NCBI RefSeq assembly: GCF_023703465.1
Contig: NZ_JAMQGP010000003.1
Span: 186,001-250,000 of the forward strand
DNA length: 64,000 nucleotides
Direction of reading: 5' to 3'
From: Echinimonas agarilytica
GTDB lineage: Bacteria; Pseudomonadota; Gammaproteobacteria; Enterobacterales; Neiellaceae
Shown: positions 1 through 9,576 of the stretch, one piece after another
How positions within the stretch are numbered: position 1 is the stretch's first letter
How the letters are laid out: every line of letters starts with the position of its first letter
Position numbers and translations under genes: made by a program
The notes under the pieces: model-generated
The model's database searches: none
What the model was told of the DNA's origin: nothing
What the model saw: only the letters and a program-made list of their open reading frames with translations

Positions 1-623
1 TAACCATAGAACAGGGCGAAATGGTGGCTATTATGGGGCCATCGGGCTCAGGTAAATCAACCTTAATGAACCAAATTGGTTGTTTGATGACGCCCGAACA
101 AGGTGAAGTGAAAATCTTAGGACAATCTACTTTAGGCATGGGCAAAGACGCACTCGCCACCTTACGTCGCGATCGTATTGGTTTTGTTTTTCAACAGTTT
201 AATTTGCTGTCTCGTACATCGGCTTTAGACAATGTGAAAATGCCGTTGATGTATGCCGACAGCCCGGTGAAGAATGCGCACCAGCTGGGCGTACAATGTT
301 TAGAGTCTGTGGGCTTGGGTGATCGCTTGTCGAACCACCCCAGTCAATTATCAGGTGGTCAGCAACAGCGGGTCGCCATTGCCCGAGCACTGATCCATCA
401 ACCGAATATTATATTGGCCGACGAACCCACCGGTGCACTCGATAGCCATACCAGTGGCGACATTATGAAACTGTTCCGAGAACTCAATAAGCAAGGAAAA
501 ACCGTCGTATTAGTCACGCACGAAGATGAAGTTGCCGCCTATGCTGACCGAATTGTGATGGTGCGAGATGGTGAACTGCAACCTAGCTCGCCTGCGCAAA
601 ATGCTGTAAGCGAGGGGCAATAA
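1..623 (+). CDS. MacB/LolD-type ABC transporter ATPase (5' end outside window)
   Basis: Cytoplasmic ATPase of a MacB-type exporter that powers the permease encoded immediately downstream. The reading frame is open to the window edge: codons at 3-20 read TIEQGE just before MVAIMG, as in this family, so the ATG at 21 is internal and the true start lies upstream. Walker A is GPSGSGKS, the ABC signature is LSGGQQQR and Walker B is ILADEPTGALD, followed by the H-loop VTHE. The next gene starts 1 nt after this stop, so the two are co-translated. A MacA-like adaptor gene would be expected upstream but cannot be seen. The substrate (macrolide, peptide or lipoprotein) cannot be told from sequence. Confidence 0.93.
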   Translation, partial: TIEQGEMVAIMGPSGSGKSTLMNQIGCLMTPEQGEVKILGQSTLGMGKDALATLRRDRIGFVFQQFNLLSRTSALDNVKMPLMYADSPVKNAHQLGVQCLESVGLGDRLSNHPSQLSGGQQQRVAIARALIHQPNIILADEPTGALDSHTSGDIMKLFRELNKQGKTVVLVTHEDEVAAYADRIVMVRDGELQPSSPAQNAVSEGQ

Positions 624-624
624 T

Positions 625-1851
625 ATGACCTTAGTTCATACGGCATTGCTCTCGCTAAGACGTAATTTAATGCGGTCAATTCTAACCACCTTGGGCATTA
701 TCATTGGCATCAGTGCGGTGATTGTGATGTTTGCTTTGGGTGAAGGCGCGCAGCGCGAAGTTGAGCAACAAATTGAAAGTTTGGGTACCAATGTGTTGAT
801 GGTGCGAGCGGGCTCCACTAAATCGGGTGGGGCGAAGCAGGCGGTGGGAAATGTCAGTAAGTTAGAAATGTCAGATGCCGATGCGATTAAACGCGACATT
901 GCAGAAGTGGTTTACGTGGGCGCTTCAAATGGTGGCCAAGCGCAAGTGGTATGGGGCAATCAAAACTGGTCGACGGGTATTCAAGGCACCAATACCGATT
1001 ACCTCCATGCCAGCAATTGGCAAATCGCTCAGGGCCGTTATTTTTCCGATAGCGACGTTAGAAGCGGCGCTAAGGTCGCTTTAGTCGGTCATACCGTTGC
1101 TCAAGAACTGTTTGGTGATGCGGAATTCGCACTGGGCGAAGTGGTTCGAGTGAATAAAGTACCATTAACGATTGTGGGAGTGCTTAAAGCCAAAGGGCAA
1201 GACATGCGCGGCTTTGATCAAGACGATATCTTGATCATTCCCATCAGCACTGCCAATCGGCGGGTATTGGGGCGCTCCGGCACTAATATTAAGCGAGTTC
1301 AGCGTTTGACGGTCACAGTTGATGAAGCCCAAAACATGGATTACGTCTCTGAGGAATTGGAACGTCTTTTGAACCAGCGGCATCGAGTGCCCGTTGGGCA
1401 ATTGAGCGCCTTTCGCATTATGAACTTATCGGCCATGTTGTCGACTCGTGCTGAAGCCAATCGCGTCTTTTCTATGTTGCTAGCTGGCGTTGCGGGAGTG
1501 TCATTGCTGGTTGGTGGTATTGGCGTCATGAATATTATGTTGGTGAGTGTGACCGAACGAACTCGCGAAATCGGACTGCGTATGGCCGTTGGCGCAAAGC
1601 CCAAACATATTTTGATTCAGTTTCTCATTGAGAGCGTGACGCTTTGTGTGATCGGTGCCTTAATGGGCGTGTTGTTGTCGTTGCTGGTGGTTGCGATCTT
1701 GCAATATGGCGTGGGCTGGACCATGGCTCTGTCACCAATGATCATCGCCATTAGTGTAGTAGGCACGGCGCTTATCGGTATTGGTTTTGGCTTTTATCCG
1801 GCTTACAAAGCTGCAAACCTAGATCCCATCGAAGCGTTGCGTTACGAATAA
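625..1851 (+). CDS. MacB-like ABC transporter permease (FtsX family)
   Basis: Inner-membrane permease partner of the preceding ATPase. The 408 residues follow the MacB-permease plan: one N-terminal membrane segment (about residues 20-42), a large periplasmic MacB-PCD domain (about 45-250), then a C-terminal FtsX block with three membrane segments (about 285-400). The cytoplasmic motif TERTREIGLRMAVGA after the second membrane helix is characteristic. It lacks a fused ATPase domain, so the exporter is the split ATPase plus permease type. It probably extrudes a substrate from the periplasm via an adaptor and a TolC-like channel, which is family knowledge rather than something seen here. A strong terminator follows. 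Confidence 0.93.
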   Translation: MTLVHTALLSLRRNLMRSILTTLGIIIGISAVIVMFALGEGAQREVEQQIESLGTNVLMVRAGSTKSGGAKQAVGNVSKLEMSDADAIKRDIAEVVYVGASNGGQAQVVWGNQNWSTGIQGTNTDYLHASNWQIAQGRYFSDSDVRSGAKVALVGHTVAQELFGDAEFALGEVVRVNKVPLTIVGVLKAKGQDMRGFDQDDILIIPISTANRRVLGRSGTNIKRVQRLTVTVDEAQNMDYVSEELERLLNQRHRVPVGQLSAFRIMNLSAMLSTRAEANRVFSMLLAGVAGVSLLVGGIGVMNIMLVSVTERTREIGLRMAVGAKPKHILIQFLIESVTLCVIGALMGVLLSLLVVAILQYGVGWTMALSPMIIAISVVGTALIGIGFGFYPAYKAANLDPIEALRYE

Positions 1852-1881
1852 GGTAGAATCAGTTTTTGTTCAAAAGATATA

Positions 1882-1930
1882 AATACAGAGCAAGCTGGGG
1901 GATGACTTGCTCTGTATTCAGTTTTTTCTT
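1882..1930 (+). terminator. Rho-independent terminator after the MacB-like operon
   Basis: A perfect 13-bp stem (AATACAGAGCAAG at 1882-1894 pairing with 1906-1918) is followed by a T-rich run at 1921-1930. It ends the ABC transporter operon. Confidence 0.85.
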
Positions 1931-2026
1931 GTGACGAGTGATATTGCGGTCAGTTCAAACAATGGTTAGGGGAGTGAGAGCCAATGCCTGTAGGCATTGA
2001 CCTTGGTTTAAACTAGGGCTTGAGTG

Positions 2027-3010
2027 TTATGCAAAGGCACCCAGAGCTTGCTCCATGGAAATACCTTTCTTGTTGAATATTTGGCGTAGCTGAGCCAGTG
2101 CTTTAGTTTGGTAGTGGCTTGCTACTTGACGTGAAACGCCCATGCTTTTACCGATGTCGGTGATCGTCATTGGCTCGTATCCAAGTAATCCAAAGCGTCG
2201 AGCCAAGATTGACTTCAAATCGTCTTCTAGGCCTTGCAAAGATTCAGTGAGTACACAGCTCACTTGCTTTTTTTGGATTGCGTCTTCTGCGTTTGTTTGG
2301 TCTTCGTCAGCGAGTAAATCGACCAACGAAGCATCTTCATTTTTACCAACGGGCACGTCTAGGGAGCTTGTTTTGGTGTTGAGCTTGAGCATTCTTCTCA
2401 CATCAGCCACGGGCTTATTCATCTTCTGTGCAAGTTGCTCTGCTGTAGGTTCATTGTCTAAAGACTTTGCCATTTCGCGAGCTGTTTTAATGTACGCATT
2501 CATTTCTTTGAGTAAGTGAACGGGCAAACGCACAGTTCGAGATTGATTCATGATGGCGCGGTCGAGCGTGTCACGAATCCAGTAAGCGGCGTATGTAGAG
2601 AAGCGGAATCCTTTTTTAGGGTCAAACTTCTCAACAGCTTTGATGAGTCCAATATTGCCTTCGTGAATTAAGTCTAACAGTGGCAACCCACGGTTTAAGT
2701 ACCCTCTGGCAAACTTGATGACAAGTCGTAAGTTGCATTCAATCATTTTCTGGCGAGCAGCTTGGTCACCTTTTTGCACTCGCTCAGCAAGCTCTATCTC
2801 TTCAGCGGCTTTCAATAATGGGTAGCGCCCGACTTCTTGGAAATAAATGTAATCAGGAGCCACATCCTGTGAGGGCTGACGTTTGGTGCTGCTACGAAAT
2901 TCTTGGTCGAGTTTTTCGTTTTTAGCAATAGTGGCGTCAATATCAGAAATGTCCGCGATAGCGAATGGAGCGTTTGATGGGGTGTGAGCTAAGTGTGTTT
3001 GAGCGTTCAT
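2027..3010 (-). CDS. RpoS-like sigma-70 family factor with divergent region 4.2
   Basis: RNA polymerase sigma factor of the RpoS (group 2) branch, 327 aa. The N-terminal region 1.2 contains [11 protein letters not shown]. Region 2 has [16 protein letters not shown], the [19 protein letters not shown] stretch and [18 protein letters not shown]. Region 3 has [12 protein letters not shown], and region 4 has [10 protein letters not shown]. Spacing and motifs match RpoS over its whole length. Region 4.2, however, reads [17 protein letters not shown] where RpoS and RpoD carry (T/S)RERVRQIQ/E, so most -35-contacting residues are changed. The nlpD gene that normally precedes rpoS is absent. The ATG has a good ribosome site (AAGGGA). 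It is best read as a second, specialised RpoS paralogue; the regulon is unknown. Confidence 0.85.
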   Translation of the reverse strand: MNAQTHLAHTPSNAPFAIADISDIDATIAKNEKLDQEFRSSTKRQPSQDVAPDYIYFQEVGRYPLLKAAEEIELAERVQKGDQAARQKMIECNLRLVIKFARGYLNRGLPLLDLIHEGNIGLIKAVEKFDPKKGFRFSTYAAYWIRDTLDRAIMNQSRTVRLPVHLLKEMNAYIKTAREMAKSLDNEPTAEQLAQKMNKPVADVRRMLKLNTKTSSLDVPVGKNEDASLVDLLADEDQTNAEDAIQKKQVSCVLTESLQGLEDDLKSILARRFGLLGYEPMTITDIGKSMGVSRQVASHYQTKALAQLRQIFNKKGISMEQALGAFA

Positions 3011-3084
3011 ATCGATTCCCTTTCTTGATTAATTTGAGCACTTGCTGGTCTCAGCCGCTTGCTCTTAAATGTTGGTGTGTTGTT

Positions 3085-3171
3085 GCACTTGTTGATGACA
3101 ATGTTATGCCTGTTAACGGTGTTGAGGTACTCGCAAAACTTCGGGAAAGTGATAGGAAAACTACGAGCTAG
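3085..3171 (+). pseudogene. Response-regulator receiver domain relic
   Basis: A short frame reads ALVDDNVMPVNGVEVLAKLR, which matches the phospho-Asp segment of a receiver domain (D-x-x-M-P, then N-G-x-E-x-L-x-x-L-R). One residue is missing between MP and NG, and nothing else of the domain is present. The frame ends with TAG at 3169-3171. It lies between the sigma factor and the intact response regulator, so it may be a leftover of a duplicated regulator gene. Chance resemblance is not excluded. Confidence 0.4.
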
Positions 3172-3174
3172 GCC

Positions 3175-3192
3175 ACTGGTAAAATTACCAGT
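3175..3192. promoter_or_regulatory. Palindromic operator candidate in the sigma/regulator divergent region
   Basis: ACTGGTAA and TTACCAGT form perfect 8-bp arms around AA, and a further half-like TTGGTAAGG lies a few bases downstream. The site is between divergently transcribed regulatory genes, about 108 bp before the response-regulator start. The bound protein is unknown. Confidence 0.4.
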
Positions 3193-3299
3193 CAGTTCAG
3201 TTGGTAAGGTTTCAGGCTAGTTTCATTGTGGTTGGCTTTGAGTTAATCTGAATCCATTGAATGAGCGCTTGCGACGCGTGACAACGTAACGAGATATTG

Positions 3300-3944
3300 A
3301 TGAAGAAAACCCTCATTTTGGCCGATGACCACGTCATTGTTTCTGAAGGTATTAAGAATTTACTCATGCAGGAATATGAGGTCGTTGCGACTGTCGAAAA
3401 TGGTCGAGATCTCATTACGCAAGCTAAAAAGCTGAATCCCGACGTGATTGTCTCGGATGTTTCCATGCCATTGCTCAATGGTATTGATGCGTTAAATAAG
3501 CTGAGAGAGCAACACGTAGACACAAAAGTAGTATTCCTGACCATGCATCCAGACGTTAAGTATGCAATTAGGGCATTAGATGCCGGCGCTTCAGGGTACG
3601 TGCTTAAAAACTCGGCGGCCGATGAACTGCTTGCAGCGGTTGAGGCCGCATTGGTTGGGCGCACGTTTATTACATCTTTGTTGGCTGCTGAAGTGATGGA
3701 AGCATATCGCTTGGGGGGCGACCAAAAAAATGCCGACCCATTGGCACTCCTATCTCCCCGCCAAAAAGAAGTGCTGCAACTGCTTGCCGAAGGCCGAACA
3801 GCCAAAGAAGTGGCGAATGTTATGAATATTTCAAGCCGAACGGTTGAGTTTCACAAGTATAAGATTATTGAAGTGTTGAAGCTCGACAATGCCAGAGAGC
3901 TGGTGAAATTTGCTATTGAAAACGGATTAGCGACGAACAACTAA
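3300..3944 (+). CDS. NarL/FixJ-family response regulator
   Basis: Two-domain DNA-binding response regulator. Counting from the ATG at 3300, the receiver domain (about 1-120) has the acidic pair in LADDH, the phospho-acceptor Asp in VIVSDVSMP (residue 53) and the Lys in YVLKNS. The LuxR-type helix-turn-helix (about 150-208) has LSPRQKEVLQLLAEGRTAKEVA and SSRTVEFHK. The frame also opens with TTG at 3297, but the adjoining ATG is the more natural start. The gene precedes a hybrid histidine kinase and an Hpt gene on the same strand, so it is the likely output of that phosphorelay. Targets cannot be predicted; the neighbouring palindrome at 3175-3192 is a candidate autoregulatory site. Confidence 0.92.
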   Translation: MKKTLILADDHVIVSEGIKNLLMQEYEVVATVENGRDLITQAKKLNPDVIVSDVSMPLLNGIDALNKLREQHVDTKVVFLTMHPDVKYAIRALDAGASGYVLKNSAADELLAAVEAALVGRTFITSLLAAEVMEAYRLGGDQKNADPLALLSPRQKEVLQLLAEGRTAKEVANVMNISSRTVEFHKYKIIEVLKLDNARELVKFAIENGLATNN

Positions 3945-4008
3945 AGCTCACTTCAATGGGTGAGTTTTAAAATGAAGGGAAGTGCCCTCGGGTGTTAGAT
4001 ATTTCACT

Positions 4009-7000
4009 ATGATTCAAGATAAATGGTTGAAAACAACGCAACAGATTGCCTCAGTAATTTCTGTTTGCTTAGGTCTTTTGGTACTCATTGGTTGGTACAC
4101 TCACAACGAGTTACTTATTCAGGTTTCCCCTTCATTTGTACCGATGCAATACAACACTGCATTTGGTTTTCTTATCGCAGGTAGCGGCTTGTTTGCGGTG
4201 AACTCAGCCCTTCGCAGTGGCGTTTTATCGTTTGTGTTAATGCTCTTAGGAGCGCTGACTTTATTTGAATACATTGCTGCTATTGATTTGGGTATTGATC
4301 AACTTGCGATGGAACACTATGTCGATATCAATACTTCACACCCGGGTCGAATGGCTCCGAATACCGCCTTGTGCTTTTTGCTCTTTGGCGCAGGGATCAT
4401 GGTCATCTCACGCCAAAAGGGTTTGAATGCTAAGTTAGCGACTTCTGCGATTTTGGCATCCATTGTTTTCTCATTGGGATTTATCGCATTTACGGGCTAT
4501 TTAACAGGAATTAACACTGCATATGGTTGGGGCAAACTCACTCAAATGGCCGTTCATACGTCATTTGGATTTATCGTACTGGGGATTGGCTTGCTCGGAC
4601 ATGCGATTCGCTCTGCTTCGGCTAATCGTACTTTGCACTTTCCGCAATGGTTGCCTTGGCCTGTTGGAATTGGCTGTTTGTCTTTTAGTATTGCGGCATG
4701 GCAAGCCTTAAAATCCCATGAATATCACCTAGTGGCTTTGTTTGGCTCATCGGCCAACACATTTGCGGACGAAGGCGTTCTATTTGTAGGGATTATTGTT
4801 ACGCTGGGTTTGACCATGGCCATTCGAAATAGCCTGTTCGCTGCTCAAGTTAAACCGGGAAAATTTAAATATTATGCGCCTTGGGTGACGCTGATCTTTG
4901 GTATCGCGCTAACAGGCCTGCTGTATATCATTCTCGACAAAAGCTCGCGAGAAACCACAGAAGCGCGATTTAATGCTGCGGCTCAAAGCCATGCCAATGC
5001 TATTTCTAGAGGTATTGATGCGTATACGGAATCGCTTTTCGACATCAAGAAATTGTTCTGGGCCTCACAACAAATTAGTCGTGAAGAATTTGCGCTTTAC
5101 GTTCAACGGAATTTACAGGTTCAGCCGGGATTATTGGGTTTGCAATGGCTGCCCCGGGTAGTAGATGAAGACCGAGCTTCCTTTGAGCGAACGACGAGTC
5201 ACATCTATGACAAACCGGTGCAAATTAGCCGCTTAACTGACGATGATGAAATGGTCGTTGCGCCGAGTAAGCGAGAGTATTACCCCATTTTATATTTAGA
5301 GCCTTACGCCACCAATCAACACGTACTAGGGCTAGATGTTACCTTCCAATCCTTTTCTCTGCCGGCGATTTACAAAGCTATTGATGAGAACATCGTCACA
5401 GCGGCACTACCGCTTCGCTTGGGAAGCTCTAAAGGTGCAGTGGGTGGGGCGTTAGTTTTGCCCATATACGATATTGACCAGCCGTTGGCAGATATCGCGG
5501 ATCGCCGTAGGGCTGTGGTTGGGCTTGCGGCCGCAACCATTGAAATTGGTTCGATGATCGAGGATATTCTCAACAATTACTCTGAGCCTGCCGGTTTACA
5601 CATGCAGTTTATGGATGTGAGTGAGCCCAAAGCGCCGTTGTTTCTCTACACCCACCGTAGCCGCTATCCAGATTCAACAGAGCCGCCCGAAACCTTTGAT
5701 ATTAGTACCGAAAAGGTCATGTCCGTTCAGACTATCTATTTCGGTGATCGTCAGTGGCGAATAATTGCTTTGCCGTCTAATGATGCACTGTATCCAAATT
5801 GGGATCCAACCAGCTTAGTACTGCCTTTTGCCGTACTATTGCTCACGATTTTCTTGTTTATCTACTTACGACGAAGCAATCTTCAAGATGAAGAGAAAAG
5901 CCTGTTGATTCAGCAGGTCGAACTTGCTCGCCACGATGCAGAGCGAAAGAATAAAGAGCTTGAAGATTTAACCATCGACTACAAAGCGATTCTGAATTTC
6001 TCCAGCGACTTTTTGTACATTAAAGACGCTAAACATCGGTTCAAAGCACACAATCTCAACTTTGGGCGCTTAATTGGTTTCGATTCGATTTTTGGCGGAC
6101 GAGGCAAAACTGATTTTGACGTATTCCCACCAGAAGATGCAAAAGCCTATTTTGAAGCTGAACACAACGTGATTGAACGCGGTGAGCCTCTCATTGATCA
6201 CCTTGAAACATACCTGAAACCAGATGGTTCAAAAGGGTGGGTTAAGTCGAATAAACGCCCCATTTATGATGATGACAATAACATTGTAGGTATGTTTGGT
6301 TTTTCTGCGGAAGTGAGTGAGCTGATAGAGGCGAAAAAAGTTGCAGAGGAAGCGACGCAAGCCAAGTCTGACTTCTTGGCCAATATGAGCCACGAGATTA
6401 GAACGCCAATGAATGCGGTGATCGGTATGTCGCATATGGCGCTTCAAACTGAGCTCGATGCTAAACAACGAAATTACATCGAAAAAGCTCACCGCAGTGC
6501 CGAAAGCCTACTGGGTGTGATCAACGACATTTTAGACTTCTCGAAGATCGAAGCGGGCAAGTTAGACCTAGAGTACATTGATTTTCAATTGGAAGATGTG
6601 CTCGAAAATCTAAACAATCTATTAGGTCTCAAAGCTGAAGAAAGTGGCATTGAATTGATGTTTGATGTGCCGGTCGAGCTGCCTACCGCGCTGAAAGGAG
6701 ATCCGTTAAGGCTGGGACAAATATTGCTCAACCTGGGGGCCAACGCCATTAAATTTACGGAGTCGGGCGGTGAAGTCGTCATTCATGCCAAACTTATAGA
6801 ACAACGTAATACCGACATAGAACTTCAATTTTCCATTCGAGATACCGGTTTGGGCATGAGCGTCGACCAACAAACACATTTGTTTGAATCGTTCAGTCAG
6901 CTCGACTCTTCAACAACGCGCAAGCACGGCGGCACGGGTCTTGGCCTTGCCATTTGTAAGCAGCTTGTGGCGCTGATGCAAGGCCGTATTTGGGTAGACA

Positions 7001-8547
7001 GTGAAGAGGGCAAAGGCAGTACCTTCTACTTCACAACATGTTTAGGTATTCAAGAAAAACCAAAGCGACGAGTCAACAAAGAGCCGGTTGTACTCAAAGA
7101 TTTAAACGCTTTGATTGTTGACGATAACAGCTCATCCAGGCTCATTCTTAAAAGCATGTTGAGCAACTTTGGTTTTTCAGTCGCTGAGGCAACAAATGGC
7201 CGTGAAGCCATAGCCATGATTGAAGACGCCGAACAGACCAAGCCATATCAATTGGTACTCATGGATTGGCGCATGCCAGAACTTGACGGTATTGAAACGG
7301 CTCGCACTATTCAAAGCGATCCGAATATTAAATCTGCTCCCACGGTGATTATGGTCACTGCCTATAGTCGAGAAGAGGCAAAGCTAGAGGCCAAAGGTGT
7401 TGCGCTGGCAGGTTTTCTAGCCAAACCTGTGATGCCTTCGTTACTGCTCGATACCATTATGGTGGCATTGGGCCATAGCGTTGTGGTCGATTCGAGATCG
7501 TCCACCAAACAAGAAAGCCTTATCGATGCGCTGCGGCAGCTGCAAGGAGCCAAAGTCTTGTTGGTGGAAGACAACGAGATTAACCAAGAGTTAGCCATTG
7601 AGCTGTTCAAAAGTAAAGGGTTGAAGCCGACTTTGGCATGCAATGGCCAAGAGGCGCTTGAATTGTTGGACACACAAGAGTTTGACGGGGTGCTGATGGA
7701 TTGCCAGATGCCCGTCATGGATGGCTATTCCGCGACTCGTGCCATTCGTCAGCAGCCGCGTTTCAAAGATCTGCCGGTGATTGCTATGACAGCGAATGTG
7801 ATGGCCGGAGACCGCGAAAAAGTGCTTGAGGTGGGAATGAATGATCATATCGCTAAACCCATAGACATCGAAACTATCTTTCAAACCATGGCGCTTTGGA
7901 TTCACCCCAAAAATGGAGCTTACAGCAAGGCCAATGGTCAGCTTATTTCTCAGTCTGGCATCGAAATTCCAATCATCGACGGGGTTGATACTCATGCCGG
8001 TTTAAGAGCATCGATGAATGATAAAGTCTTGTACCAAAAGCTGCTGGCGAAGTTCTCTGAAGGCTACGAGAATTTTGAATCTGAATTTGAAGAAGCGCTC
8101 GTAAGTGACGATCACAGCATGGCTTCTCGAATGGCACACACGTTAAAGAGTGTAGCCGGAAGTATTGGTGCAAAATCAGTGCAGGATGCAGCCAAAGAGC
8201 TAGAGTACGCGCTGTTGGATAACCTTGAAACCGAAAGAGTAGATCGGTTACTCAATACGTTGATGGCTGCTCTTATGCCTGTACTCGCGTCATTACGAGA
8301 AATGCACATTAATAGCGCTTCAAACGATCTACACAAAGCGCTATTGCGTTTAGTCGGCTATCTGAAAACATATGATGCACAGGCAATGACTGAGATTGAG
8401 AATGTTCTTCAAGCCATTGACAAAGGCGACTCAGAACTCTTTTCAGTCGTGTCGAGCCTAAAGCAAATGATCGAAGACTTTGAGTTTGACGAGGCGCTTG
8501 AACGGGTTATCGAGCTGAGTCATCAGCAGGGGCTAAACATTGCGTAA
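4009..8547 (+). CDS. CHASE-PAS hybrid sensor histidine kinase (HisKA-HATPase-REC-REC-Hpt)
   Basis: A very large membrane hybrid kinase of about 1512 aa. In order: an N-terminal multi-helix membrane module (about 10-300), a periplasmic CHASE-like sensor (about 315-560), a further membrane helix near 610-630, a PAS domain (about 655-770), HisKA with the phospho-His in [11 protein letters not shown] (about His795), HATPase with DTGLGMS and [10 protein letters not shown], two receiver domains (LVLMDWRMP, Asp1086; GVLMDCQMP, Asp1231) and an Hpt domain (RMAHTLKS, His1377). A helical C-terminal tail follows. All phosphotransfer residues are present, so a full His-Asp-Asp-His relay is possible. The start is uncertain: a GTG at 3982 has a Shine-Dalgarno sequence that is too close, and the ATG at 4009 has none. 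The signal sensed is unknown. Confidence 0.93.
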   Translation: MIQDKWLKTTQQIASVISVCLGLLVLIGWYTHNELLIQVSPSFVPMQYNTAFGFLIAGSGLFAVNSALRSGVLSFVLMLLGALTLFEYIAAIDLGIDQLAMEHYVDINTSHPGRMAPNTALCFLLFGAGIMVISRQKGLNAKLATSAILASIVFSLGFIAFTGYLTGINTAYGWGKLTQMAVHTSFGFIVLGIGLLGHAIRSASANRTLHFPQWLPWPVGIGCLSFSIAAWQALKSHEYHLVALFGSSANTFADEGVLFVGIIVTLGLTMAIRNSLFAAQVKPGKFKYYAPWVTLIFGIALTGLLYIILDKSSRETTEARFNAAAQSHANAISRGIDAYTESLFDIKKLFWASQQISREEFALYVQRNLQVQPGLLGLQWLPRVVDEDRASFERTTSHIYDKPVQISRLTDDDEMVVAPSKREYYPILYLEPYATNQHVLGLDVTFQSFSLPAIYKAIDENIVTAALPLRLGSSKGAVGGALVLPIYDIDQPLADIADRRRAVVGLAAATIEIGSMIEDILNNYSEPAGLHMQFMDVSEPKAPLFLYTHRSRYPDSTEPPETFDISTEKVMSVQTIYFGDRQWRIIALPSNDALYPNWDPTSLVLPFAVLLLTIFLFIYLRRSNLQDEEKSLLIQQVELARHDAERKNKELEDLTIDYKAILNFSSDFLYIKDAKHRFKAHNLNFGRLIGFDSIFGGRGKTDFDVFPPEDAKAYFEAEHNVIERGEPLIDHLETYLKPDGSKGWVKSNKRPIYDDDNNIVGMFGFSAEVSELIEAKKVAEEATQAKSDFLANMSHEIRTPMNAVIGMSHMALQTELDAKQRNYIEKAHRSAESLLGVINDILDFSKIEAGKLDLEYIDFQLEDVLENLNNLLGLKAEESGIELMFDVPVELPTALKGDPLRLGQILLNLGANAIKFTESGGEVVIHAKLIEQRNTDIELQFSIRDTGLGMSVDQQTHLFESFSQLDSSTTRKHGGTGLGLAICKQLVALMQGRIWVDSEEGKGSTFYFTTCLGIQEKPKRRVNKEPVVLKDLNALIVDDNSSSRLILKSMLSNFGFSVAEATNGREAIAMIEDAEQTKPYQLVLMDWRMPELDGIETARTIQSDPNIKSAPTVIMVTAYSREEAKLEAKGVALAGFLAKPVMPSLLLDTIMVALGHSVVVDSRSSTKQESLIDALRQLQGAKVLLVEDNEINQELAIELFKSKGLKPTLACNGQEALELLDTQEFDGVLMDCQMPVMDGYSATRAIRQQPRFKDLPVIAMTANVMAGDREKVLEVGMNDHIAKPIDIETIFQTMALWIHPKNGAYSKANGQLISQSGIEIPIIDGVDTHAGLRASMNDKVLYQKLLAKFSEGYENFESEFEEALVSDDHSMASRMAHTLKSVAGSIGAKSVQDAAKELEYALLDNLETERVDRLLNTLMAALMPVLASLREMHINSASNDLHKALLRLVGYLKTYDAQAMTEIENVLQAIDKGDSELFSVVSSLKQMIEDFEFDEALERVIELSHQQGLNIA

Positions 8548-8592
8548 TTACCCAATGATGTTTGATATTACTCGTAGGAGAGTCGTTAAAAT

Positions 8593-9285
8593 ATGAGCCA
8601 AAAATTATCGAACAATTCCGCCGTGCTAGCGACTTTTTTGGCTCACTGCGTGAAAGACATGATGCAGCTCAAGCGAGTGTTGAAGCGATCGGACACCGAT
8701 GCTTTAAAGCTGGTGGCGCAACAAATATCTGCCTCAGTCGCAGAGATTGGCGCACAAGACACTTGTCACCTCGCACAGCAACTTGAGTCACAAGCCAGCT
8801 CATTGTCAGCGCAAGATAAACAAGCAATGTGCAATCAATTAGTGACGGATTACCAACAACTGATTCAGCAGGTCAGAAGTCATCAGCAACGATTAGAGAA
8901 GCAACCCAACCCTAATAGTCAAAGCGCTACTGACGTCAATTCAGTCTTGTCTCAATTGAATGCGTTGGACTTAAACATTGATCGCGAGGAAAGTATCAAA
9001 CGCTGTGGCGGCAGCGTTGAACTCTACAAGAAGTTGCTACTTAAATTTGTGGATATGTACGGCAATGGGTTCACGATTGCCAGTCACGAACTGCAAGCGT
9101 TTACACACAGCATTAAAGGCGCGGCTTCTTATTTAGGCCTAACCGATATTGCAGAATTAGCAGCTAGATCTGAGCAGGCATTGAAGCTTAATGCTGATGA
9201 ACAAGTGCTTATAGCACAACTCGAAGAACTTACGATCCGTGTATGTGAGCAATTAAAACGTCAACTCACAGCCTTCACAACGTAA
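8593..9285 (+). CDS. Stand-alone histidine phosphotransfer (Hpt) protein with a degenerate first Hpt-like segment
   Basis: Soluble 230-aa phosphotransfer protein. The C-terminal half carries a good Hpt motif, FTHSIKGAASYLGL, with phospho-acceptor His172. The N-terminal half contains VAQQISASVAEIGA, which aligns with the active kinase Hpt segment [14 protein letters not shown], but Gln43 replaces the His and Ser46 the Lys. It is therefore probably an inactive Hpt copy. A TAGGAGA ribosome site supports the ATG at 8593. It lies 45 nt after the hybrid kinase, so it probably shuttles phosphate from the kinase receivers to a response regulator, plausibly the NarL-type one at 3300-3944. Confidence 0.8.
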   Translation: MSQKLSNNSAVLATFLAHCVKDMMQLKRVLKRSDTDALKLVAQQISASVAEIGAQDTCHLAQQLESQASSLSAQDKQAMCNQLVTDYQQLIQQVRSHQQRLEKQPNPNSQSATDVNSVLSQLNALDLNIDREESIKRCGGSVELYKKLLLKFVDMYGNGFTIASHELQAFTHSIKGAASYLGLTDIAELAARSEQALKLNADEQVLIAQLEELTIRVCEQLKRQLTAFTT

Positions 9286-9326
9286 GCTTAATCACTCAAT
9301 TACAACACCTACCTCAATCGTTATAA

Positions 9327-9354
9327 GGCTCTGAAGCGTTATTCAGAACCTTTC
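9327..9354 (+). terminator. Possible weak terminator after the phosphorelay genes
   Basis: GGCTCTGAA (9327-9335) pairs with TTCAGAACC (9342-9350) with one mismatch, followed by a short TTTC. The T-run is too short to be sure. Confidence 0.4.
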
Positions 9355-9479
9355 TGTGAACGATGCCGCGCTATAAGTTGTCGACTACAATTCAAAAATT
9401 CAAATTGATTTTGGCTTGCGTTGATTCATCACAATTCAATTGTTATCGAGATGAATCTCACTTGTTAAACATATGATGT

Positions 9480-9507
9480 TTGACATCGTGATATGTTGAA
9501 GTATATT
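9480..9507 (+). promoter_or_regulatory. Sigma-70-type promoter for the GH-A lipoprotein
   Basis: A consensus -35 TTGACA (9480-9485) and -10 TATATT (9502-9507) are separated by 16 bp. The distance to the ATG at 9577 leaves a leader of about 60 nt that contains the inverted repeat at 9538-9558. Confidence 0.65.
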
Positions 9508-9537
9508 GGCGGTCACAACATATAAAAACAACCATTG

Positions 9538-9558
9538 TAGTGTTGCGGATCAACACTA
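9538..9558. promoter_or_regulatory. Perfect inverted repeat (operator candidate) in the GH-A lipoprotein leader
   Basis: TAGTGTTG (9538-9545) and CAACACTA (9551-9558) are perfect 8-bp arms around CGGAT. It lies just downstream of the predicted transcription start and 18 nt before the ATG. That suits a repressor roadblock site or an mRNA hairpin over the ribosome site. Confidence 0.5.
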
Positions 9559-9576
9559 TATGAAGCGGGTGAAATC

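Noticed and set aside
3212-3805. 197-codon antisense ORF opposite the response regulator
   Set aside because: Ser-rich translation without family motifs, entirely overlapping the well-supported NarL-type gene.
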